Positions 58,225-64,000 of a DNA stretch of 64,000 nt are shown here, one piece after another. The stretch is taken from positions 62,001-126,000 of the forward strand of contig NZ_CANMSK010000011.1 in assembly GCF_947500655.1 (NCBI RefSeq), read 5' to 3'. The notes below the pieces were generated by a model. It saw nothing but the letters and a program-made list of their open reading frames with translations, was not told the DNA's origin and made no database searches. The position numbers and the translations under genes were made by a program. The first letter of the stretch is position 1, and each line of letters begins with the position of its first letter. Source of the DNA: an uncultured Psychrosphaera sp. GTDB taxonomy: Bacteria; Pseudomonadota; Gammaproteobacteria; Enterobacterales; Alteromonadaceae.

Positions 58225-58740
58225 ATGCCACAAAAAAACAGCTTTGATAAAAACGATTTAATTGCATGTGGGAACGGCGAGTTATTTGGTGAAGGTAACG
58301 CACGTTTACCGTCAGATAATATGTTAATGATGGACCGTGTTATTAAGATCACCGAGGAAGGTGGTAAATATGGAAAAGGCGAAATTATCGCTGAATTAGA
58401 TATTACGCCTGATCTATGGTTTTTCGACTGTCACTTTAAGAGTGACCCAGTAATGCCAGGATGTTTAGGCCTTGATGCAATGTGGCAACTTATTGGTTTC
58501 TTCTTAGGTTGGGCCGGTGGTCCGGGTAGAGGGCGTGCACTAGGTGTTGGTGAAGTTAAATTCACAGGACAAGTTTTACCTACAGCTAAAAAAGTGACTT
58601 ACCGCATTGATTTGAAACGTGTTATTAAACGTAAATTATTTATGGGACTTGGTGATGGCGTTGTTGAAGTAGATGGCAAAAAAATCTATGAAGCAAACGA
58701 CTTAAAAGTTGGCTTATTTACAGATACATCTTCGTTCTAG
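58225..58740 (+). CDS. fabA: 3-hydroxydecanoyl-ACP dehydratase/isomerase
   Basis: 171 aa, like E. coli FabA (172). The hot-dog active site has [21 protein letters not shown] (catalytic His and the downstream Asp in [11 protein letters not shown]), with [17 protein letters not shown]. It makes the trans-2 to cis-3 decenoyl switch for unsaturated fatty acids. The ribosome-binding site is weak. A terminator shared with rmf follows. Confidence 0.97.
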   Translation: MPQKNSFDKNDLIACGNGELFGEGNARLPSDNMLMMDRVIKITEEGGKYGKGEIIAELDITPDLWFFDCHFKSDPVMPGCLGLDAMWQLIGFFLGWAGGPGRGRALGVGEVKFTGQVLPTAKKVTYRIDLKRVIKRKLFMGLGDGVVEVDGKKIYEANDLKVGLFTDTSSF

Positions 58741-58791
58741 TTTGAGCCACATTTATAAAGCTCAATCAATGAAAACCGAATAAAAAACAAA

Positions 58792-58815
58792 AAAGCCCGT
58801 TTAATTACGGGCTTT
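58792..58815. terminator. Bidirectional terminator between fabA and rmf
   Basis: AAAGCCCGT and ACGGGCTTT around six bases, with an A run and a T run. Confidence 0.88.
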
Positions 58816-58833
58816 TACGTTAATGAATGTGAA

Positions 58834-59007
58834 TTACTTAAATAATCCGTCGCTCTTATCCCCAATGGCCTCTCGCCATCCTCCTAACCACTGCGACTTA
58901 CTTCCACTTTGCTGATATGGGCATGTCTCTCTGGAGCGTCCTGTAATACCAGCTTTATAACCTTGAGAATGTGCTCTATCTAACCTATCTCGTTTCTGTC
59001 TTTTCAT
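58834..59007 (-). CDS. rmf: Ribosome modulation factor
   Basis: 57 aa. The minus strand from ATG 59007 encodes MKRQKRDRLDRAHSQGYKAG, then CPYQQSGSKSQWLGGWREAI, ending GDKSDGLFK; it aligns through its length with E. coli RMF (55 aa). AAGGA lies seven bases before the ATG. RMF binds the 30S subunit and drives 100S ribosome dimers in stationary phase. rmf beside fabA is conserved, as in E. coli. Confidence 0.96.
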   Translation of the reverse strand: MKRQKRDRLDRAHSQGYKAGITGRSRETCPYQQSGSKSQWLGGWREAIGDKSDGLFK

Positions 59008-59152
59008 TGGCAGTTCCTTAATATATTTTTATTTTGGAAATTTAGTTGAAAATTCATCCTGTGTATTTGTATAAAAAATACACTTATATAGTGATATACA
59101 AAAACTATATTTAGTTCAACTGCTTTTTGACATTTTTGTTACAGATAAAAGT

Positions 59153-59179
59153 AAGCCCATGAATATCATGGGCTTTTTT
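59153..59179. terminator. Hairpin terminator after the DUF3466 gene
   Basis: AAGCCCATGA and TCATGGGCTT with a 3-base loop and a T run on the plus side; on the minus strand the T run is interrupted. Confidence 0.65.
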
Positions 59180-59194
59180 ATATAGAATGGTTAG

Positions 59195-60871
59195 TTATAT
59201 AGAGCGGCGTCTAATATACAAAAGAGCACTTAAGAAAATAAGCAATATAGGTGTACTCGATAGCCCTTTTCTTTCATATTTATCTTCATTAACATCGCTA
59301 CAATTTTCAATCTCTCCAGACTCAATAGGCGTTAATAAAACAGAAACTGTAACTTGTTCTTTGTAAGGTTCACCATACGTATCGTATTTGACCTCACCAA
59401 GGGAATCTCGTTCATCAATCGTTTTTAAAGCGGTAGCAGCTATCTGGTTACTATTATTGATATCTTTCATTTCAACAATTTCAAACTCAGAGTTACATTC
59501 GACTAAGTCATTAATATCAAAAAACTCTTTTGTATTAATATCATAAATAAACCCATGCTTTCTACGAACTGTATCTGTGGTCACTTCGTATTCAGCTTCC
59601 CCAATTACTTTTCCTAAATCATTAATAGCATTAGCTGAGCTTTCAGCTGAAGTATAAAATGTATCTGGTGTTTGTAGCTCTTCTGTCGCCATGTCATATA
59701 CAAAAAATTCATCATTATAAGTACCATCATAATAAGTTTGCACTTTCCCAACGACAACATTTGAGTTATTGATGTCCGACGCATATCCTGCATCATATAA
59801 GTCATTATCAATAAGACTTTCGGTACTTTTGTCAGAACGAACAAATACTAATGGCTGTATACGTACCGACTCATCACTGTTATATACATGACCATAGCCA
59901 ACGCCAATGCCTTCGTCATTTACGGCTGAAATAACCGCTGTATAACTACTGGTACTTGTAGAATCATCAACTGTTAAACCTAAACCAAACTCAGTACTAG
60001 ATAAAACATTACCACTACTATCAACTTGCCAAATATAAGGACTTGTTGCGTAAAGAGCAGATGCTTGTTGTTTTCCCCAAACGCAAACTAAAAGAGGTTC
60101 TGTTTCACTAATACAGTCACTTTCAATCGCTGAAAGTGCACTATCAAACATAGAAGTAGAAGAGTAACCAGCAACATAGCCAGAATCGCTAATATCAACA
60201 GCAGAGGTTAACCCACCATAATCACTAAAAGTCGGTTCAATAAGTGAAACACTACCACTCAAATAAACAGCAGCACGTGTTTTATATTCACGCTGCCAAT
60301 ACTTTAAATCGAACTTTATATTGTTACTATTGGTATAACTAAAATCTACTGGTATAAAAGGTGCGGAAGTAGTACCCACTGCAATATCGTTTGAATTAAT
60401 GGCATAAACTATTTCAGTATTACTGGTTGTATAATCACCTAGCTCACCATCAACAACGTCTGATAGTATTGCTAAAGTAGTATCATCCCCTGAACTGATA
60501 AATGATTTATACGTTCCTAGTTTTTGATAAGAAGCCGATGTAAGACTAGACAAAACACTCATTAAGCAAGATGTTGAACTTGCATCAAAACTACCAGATG
60601 CCACTTCACTATCTGATAAACCGCAAGCACTTTTATAACTGTTTTCTATATATGACTCATTATAAAACTGGAAATTAAACTTATCGCTTGCGATACCTAC
60701 AACTGTACCAGAATCGTTTATCCCCATAGAAGAATACTCGCGGTATTGGTCCAATGGTGAAATTTCTTTTATTTCATATTGCGCGGCAAAGCTTTGACCT
60801 GAATGGCAAATAAGAGTTGATGCCAGCACCGATGTTAAAAATAATTTTGTGTTCAAAATAATACTACCCAA
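59195..60871 (-). CDS. DUF3466-family secreted protein
   Basis: 558 aa. It may start at TTG 60871, two bases after the uup stop, or at TTG 60856 (MNTKLFLTSVLASTLICHSG), which gives a neater signal peptide. The body has HAF-type repeats (GINDSGTVVGIA; DISDSGYVAGYS; AINDLGKVIGEA) of a propeller-like fold. The end is STPILLIFLSALLYIRRRSI, a hydrophobic segment plus basic tail like a sorting/anchoring signal, but without the GG of GlyGly-CTERM. Probably surface-anchored; function unknown. Confidence 0.9.
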   Translation of the reverse strand: MGSIILNTKLFLTSVLASTLICHSGQSFAAQYEIKEISPLDQYREYSSMGINDSGTVVGIASDKFNFQFYNESYIENSYKSACGLSDSEVASGSFDASSTSCLMSVLSSLTSASYQKLGTYKSFISSGDDTTLAILSDVVDGELGDYTTSNTEIVYAINSNDIAVGTTSAPFIPVDFSYTNSNNIKFDLKYWQREYKTRAAVYLSGSVSLIEPTFSDYGGLTSAVDISDSGYVAGYSSTSMFDSALSAIESDCISETEPLLVCVWGKQQASALYATSPYIWQVDSSGNVLSSTEFGLGLTVDDSTSTSSYTAVISAVNDEGIGVGYGHVYNSDESVRIQPLVFVRSDKSTESLIDNDLYDAGYASDINNSNVVVGKVQTYYDGTYNDEFFVYDMATEELQTPDTFYTSAESSANAINDLGKVIGEAEYEVTTDTVRRKHGFIYDINTKEFFDINDLVECNSEFEIVEMKDINNSNQIAATALKTIDERDSLGEVKYDTYGEPYKEQVTVSVLLTPIESGEIENCSDVNEDKYERKGLSSTPILLIFLSALLYIRRRSI

Positions 60872-60872
60872 T

Positions 60873-62771
60873 TCAATTTTGTTGTTTTTCTTCTAGCTCT
60901 TCCCAGCGAGAATAAGCAACTCCAAGCTTCGACTCCGCTTCAGCTAATTGGTTCAATTTTGCTGACGTAAATTCACTATTTTGCTTAAAAAAGTCTGATG
61001 AATTTACAACCTCCTGAATTTCAGTAAGTTTAGACTCTAGGTCTTCGAGCAATTTTGGCAATGATTCTAACTCTGTCGCCTCCTTGTATGAAAGCTTTTT
61101 CTTAACTTTGTTTACACTTGGCTCAACTTTAGTTTTTGGTTTAACATTAACTGTTGGTTTTTCAACCTTTTTGGGTGCTATACGCTTTAAATAATCTTCA
61201 TAATCTTGATAACCACCAACGACTTTATTTATCCTAGCATCACCTTCAAACGACCAAATAGAAGTTGCCGTGTTATCAATAAATTCACGGTCATGGCTTA
61301 CTAATAAAACGGTGCCTTCATAATTAGCCACTAGCTCTTCAAGTAATTCTAGTGTTTCAACATCCAAATCATTGGTTGGCTCATCCAGAATTAACAGATT
61401 TGACGGTCTTACAAACAACTTAGCAAGTAACAAGCGGTTTTTCTCACCACCTGATAATGCTTTAACTGGTGTTCTTGAGCGCTCAGGCGGGAATAAGAAA
61501 TCTTGTAAATAACTCAATACGTGACGTGTGCCACCATTAAACTCAACCTCTTGCTTACCTTCTGCAACATTATCTTGAACACTTTGTTCTTCATCTAATG
61601 CTAATCTGTGCTGATCAAAATAAGCAACCTTAAGGTTTTCGCCAATTTTAACAACACCAGCATCAGGCTCAATCTGTCCCATCATAAGTTTAATTAGTGT
61701 AGATTTACCAACACCATTTGGACCAACTAACGCTATTCTGTCGCCTCTTGCTACTAATGCATCAAAGTCACTAACAAGGGTTCTGCCCGGAATAGAGTAG
61801 GATATATTAATAGTTTCAAATACTTTCTTAGCTGATTTATCACCAGACTGAATGGTCATTTTCGCATTTTTCGGTGCGTCAATTCGAGCGCCACGTTCAT
61901 TACGTAAACTTTTTAATGCACGAACTCGACCTTCATTACGTGTACGACGAGCTTTAATACCTTGACGGATCCACACTTCTTCTTGCGCTAACTTTTTGTC
62001 AAACAACGCATTTTGTTGTTCTTCTACTTCCAACAAACGTTGCTTTTCTTCTAGGTAGTATTCGTATGTGCCTTCAAAAGAAACCAAATTACCACGGTCT
62101 AAATCGATAATACGAGTCGCTAAACTTCTGATAAACGCCCTGTCATGCGAAATAAAGACAATAGCACCAGTAAATTCTTTTAAGAATGTCTCTAACCATT
62201 GAATCGCATCTATATCTAAATGGTTAGTTGGTTCGTCGAGTAATAATACATCCGGCTGTTTTACTAATGCACGAGCTAGTGCCAGTTTTCGTAACCAACC
62301 ACCTGACAGTTTATTAATATCTTGATCTGGATCCAGCTCTAATTTAGACAATGTTTGGCTTATAGTGGTTTCTAACGTCCAACCATGTAATTGCTCAATA
62401 CGGTTTTGAACTCGTTCAAGCTTGTCCATTAAGTCTGGTTCATCACAAACTTTTAATGCTAGTTCGTTGTATTCATCCAATAACTGTTTAGTTTCTTCTA
62501 AACCTTTGGATACAAACTCAAACACGGTACCGTGTTGTCCACGTGGTGGATCTTGTTCAAGCCTAGCAACTATAACATCGCTAACTATTTGTAGTTTACC
62601 GTCATCTAACGTTAAATCATGGTTAATGATCTTCATCAATGATGATTTTCCGGCGCCATTTCGTCCAACAATACAAACACGTTCACCGCTGTTTAATTGA
62701 AAGTCGGCTTTGTCTAATATTGGGTTGGTACCAAAGGCTAATTGAGCCTTAGAAAGTCTAACTAATTCCAT
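60873..62771 (-). CDS. uup: ABC-F ATPase Uup
   Basis: 632 aa; E. coli Uup is 635. Two ABC domains (Walker A GRNGAGKSSLM and GPNGVGKSTLI; signature LSGGWLRKLALARAL and [24 protein letters not shown] and DEPTNDLDVE), then a linker and a C-terminal coiled coil (about 545-630) that binds DNA in E. coli. Uup lowers transposon precise excision and also acts on ribosome-related functions. It overlaps the glutaredoxin-like gene by 14 bases. Confidence 0.97.
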   Translation of the reverse strand: MELVRLSKAQLAFGTNPILDKADFQLNSGERVCIVGRNGAGKSSLMKIINHDLTLDDGKLQIVSDVIVARLEQDPPRGQHGTVFEFVSKGLEETKQLLDEYNELALKVCDEPDLMDKLERVQNRIEQLHGWTLETTISQTLSKLELDPDQDINKLSGGWLRKLALARALVKQPDVLLLDEPTNHLDIDAIQWLETFLKEFTGAIVFISHDRAFIRSLATRIIDLDRGNLVSFEGTYEYYLEEKQRLLEVEEQQNALFDKKLAQEEVWIRQGIKARRTRNEGRVRALKSLRNERGARIDAPKNAKMTIQSGDKSAKKVFETINISYSIPGRTLVSDFDALVARGDRIALVGPNGVGKSTLIKLMMGQIEPDAGVVKIGENLKVAYFDQHRLALDEEQSVQDNVAEGKQEVEFNGGTRHVLSYLQDFLFPPERSRTPVKALSGGEKNRLLLAKLFVRPSNLLILDEPTNDLDVETLELLEELVANYEGTVLLVSHDREFIDNTATSIWSFEGDARINKVVGGYQDYEDYLKRIAPKKVEKPTVNVKPKTKVEPSVNKVKKKLSYKEATELESLPKLLEDLESKLTEIQEVVNSSDFFKQNSEFTSAKLNQLAEAESKLGVAYSRWEELEEKQQN

Positions 62772-63000
62772 AATATTTCAAATACTGCTTAATTTGTTCT
62801 GCGTCAAATGGCCAAAATAAAGCCTGCTCTTCGCGTTCCACCAATAACACTGGAATATGCTCACCGTATAAATGAACTAAATCATCATCTTCAACAATAT
62901 CGATAACTGTTGGTGACAACTCCAGAGATTGGCATAATTTAAGGGCGTCTTCACATAGATGACACCCATCGGTTGAATATAATAATACTTGTTTAATCAT
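62758..63000 (-). CDS. Glutaredoxin-like (DUF836) protein
   Basis: 80 aa. Thioredoxin fold with active-site motif STDGCHLCEDAL (CxxC), and cis-Pro region HIPVLLVER. Such small glutaredoxins next to uup/rlmKL are common in gammaproteobacteria, as I recall. Its 3' end overlaps uup by 14 bases; rlmKL lies 19 bases upstream, so rlmKL-grx-uup-DUF3466 is probably one unit. Confidence 0.9.
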   Translation of the reverse strand: MIKQVLLYSTDGCHLCEDALKLCQSLELSPTVIDIVEDDDLVHLYGEHIPVLLVEREEQALFWPFDAEQIKQYLKYYGIS

Positions 63001-63019
63001 TACTATTTATTACAAAAGG

Positions 63020-64000
63020 CTACTTTAAAGATAGCTTCCAACATTGATGAATCTTACTATTACGCTGGAAATCTTCTGGCAAAGTTTGTTTTGTCATATC
63101 AGTGATAGCAAAACCTAACTCTTCAATTGCTGCTAAATCTAATTTAAAGTTTCTTAAGTTGTTGGAAAATAACAGTTCACCGCCATCATTTAAACGATCT
63201 TTTACTAATTTAATAATTTCAACGTGATCACGCTGTACATCCCAAGTTCTATCCATTTTTTTAGAATTAGAAAAACTTGGTGGATCTAAAAATACTAAAT
63301 CAAATTTATCATGACACTTAGTTAACCAATCTAAACAATCAGCTCTTTGGAAAAAGTGACTCTTAGTGTCAATTCTGTTTAGTCTGAAGTTATCTTCACA
63401 CCAATCTAGATAAGTGTTAGACATATCAACACTAGTTACACTTTTAGCGCCAGCTAATGCGGCATGCACAGACACACTACCTGTATAACAAAATAGATTC
63501 AAAACCGTTTTATCATTACACCAAGAGGCAAACTCTTTACGAGTTGAACGGTGATCTAAAAACAAACCAGTATCTAAGTAATCATGGATGTTAACGTAAA
63601 ACTGAGCATTAAACTCATTTACGGTAAATCTATGGAATTTACTGTCTTCTTTTTCATATTGGTCTTTGCCCTTTTGCGATTTACGTACTTTCAATGCAAA
63701 GGTGTTTTCATCCAAATTGAATTTTTGCTGCAAGATACTTAATACATCTAACAAACGTGTTTCCGCTAAAACAGCATTAACCGTTTTTGGCGCTTGGTAT
63801 TCATAAACAACAATTTTACCGTCATAATAATCAACCGCTACGTTGTATTCTGGAATATCAGCGTCGTATATACGGTAACAAGTAACGTCTTCTTTTTTAG
63901 CCCATTTAGTTAAACGTTTTAAGTTTTTCTCTAAACGCCCTTCAAATGCTTGACCATCTTTACTTAAATAATATTTACCGTTCTTCGCACTTTCTGATAG
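63020..64000 (-). CDS. rlmL: 23S rRNA methyltransferase RlmKL, C-terminal part
   Basis: The frame is open from 64000, so the start and the RlmL half (m2G2445) lie outside the window; 326 residues are seen. The visible part is the RlmK-type (m7G2069) methyltransferase: RSTRKEFASWCNDKTVLNLF, CYTGSVSVHAALAGAK (SAM motif), and LVFLDPPSFSNSKKM (catalytic DPPSF). A partial PUA-like upstream segment reads NVAVDYYDGKIVVYEYQAP. E. coli RlmKL is 702 aa. Confidence 0.95.
   Translation of the reverse strand, partial: LSESAKNGKYYLSKDGQAFEGRLEKNLKRLTKWAKKEDVTCYRIYDADIPEYNVAVDYYDGKIVVYEYQAPKTVNAVLAETRLLDVLSILQQKFNLDENTFALKVRKSQKGKDQYEKEDSKFHRFTVNEFNAQFYVNIHDYLDTGLFLDHRSTRKEFASWCNDKTVLNLFCYTGSVSVHAALAGAKSVTSVDMSNTYLDWCEDNFRLNRIDTKSHFFQRADCLDWLTKCHDKFDLVFLDPPSFSNSKKMDRTWDVQRDHVEIIKLVKDRLNDGGELLFSNNLRNFKLDLAAIEELGFAITDMTKQTLPEDFQRNSKIHQCWKLSLK

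Overview
The window is a chromosomal segment of a low-GC marine gammaproteobacterium. The gene set and order (yfbV/ackA/pta, bioA divergent from bioBFCD, fabA/rmf beside uup and rlmKL, sppA/ansA, a 2,4-dienoyl-CoA reductase, DUF2897 and DUF3010 genes) fit Alteromonadales, most likely a Colwelliaceae-type genus (Colwellia/Thalassotalea-like). No rRNA, tRNA, CRISPR array, prophage or intact transposase gene was seen. Most of the window is ordinary core metabolism broken by a few accessory patches.

Left end (1-6.6 kb) is the most unusual part. A c-di-GMP-I (GEMM) riboswitch on the minus strand (about 6425-6512) lies upstream of two tightly coupled genes: a 462-aa secreted Ig/beta-propeller protein and a giant secreted protein of at least 1,596 residues. 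The giant protein passes through Ig-like repeats, a PQQ-like propeller, a DUF4214-like segment and a calcium-type motif into an SpvB/TcaC (Tc-toxin B, Rhs-type) domain, and then leaves the window. A perfect 28-bp inverted repeat of the GGGGTCAGAGT family sits in the leader between riboswitch and gene. This is a candidate second-messenger-controlled surface or toxin-like system.

6.6-12.7 kb (minus strand): an esterase-fold TPR protein whose catalytic Ser and His appear replaced, CheV, a Bcr/CflA efflux pump, a YaeR-type VOC protein, a 2OG-Fe(II) oxygenase and two small proteins. 12.8-24.7 kb: dbpA, an LptA/OstA-like small secreted protein, ybiT, murI, xthA, YceI-like, an S9 peptidase, a cupin-like protein and a PhoD-like phosphatase. 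24.8-27.9 kb: a FIST sensor gene followed by a GGDEF-EAL enzyme, a second c-di-GMP connection.

27.9-31.7 kb is an accessory island. Several tiny minus-strand genes (two lipoproteins, one secreted protein, one unknown, one DUF1272) are separated by attC-like recombination sites without an integrase in view, like a CALIN cassette cluster, and the region is bracketed by inverted GTAAGCGGTAAG repeats. It is followed by yfbV and a short TA-flanked MITE-like element. ackA-pta then follow, and an operon (35.5-38.9 kb) of an ACT protein, an EIIA-Glc-like protein lacking the phospho-accepting His, an ArsC/YffB-like reductase, dapE, an M15 peptidase and DUF2897. Next come an MCP with a good sigma-28 promoter, yaeQ, a second MITE-like element and the biotin cluster.

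47.8-64 kb: a small membrane protein, asnS, DUF3010, an unrecognised 456-aa protein, a SpoU methyltransferase, fadH with a FadR-like operator, sppA-ansA, a small RHH-like gene, fabA with a FabR-type operator, rmf (57 aa), a DUF3466 secreted protein, uup, a glutaredoxin-like gene and the C-terminal part of rlmKL, which runs off the right edge.
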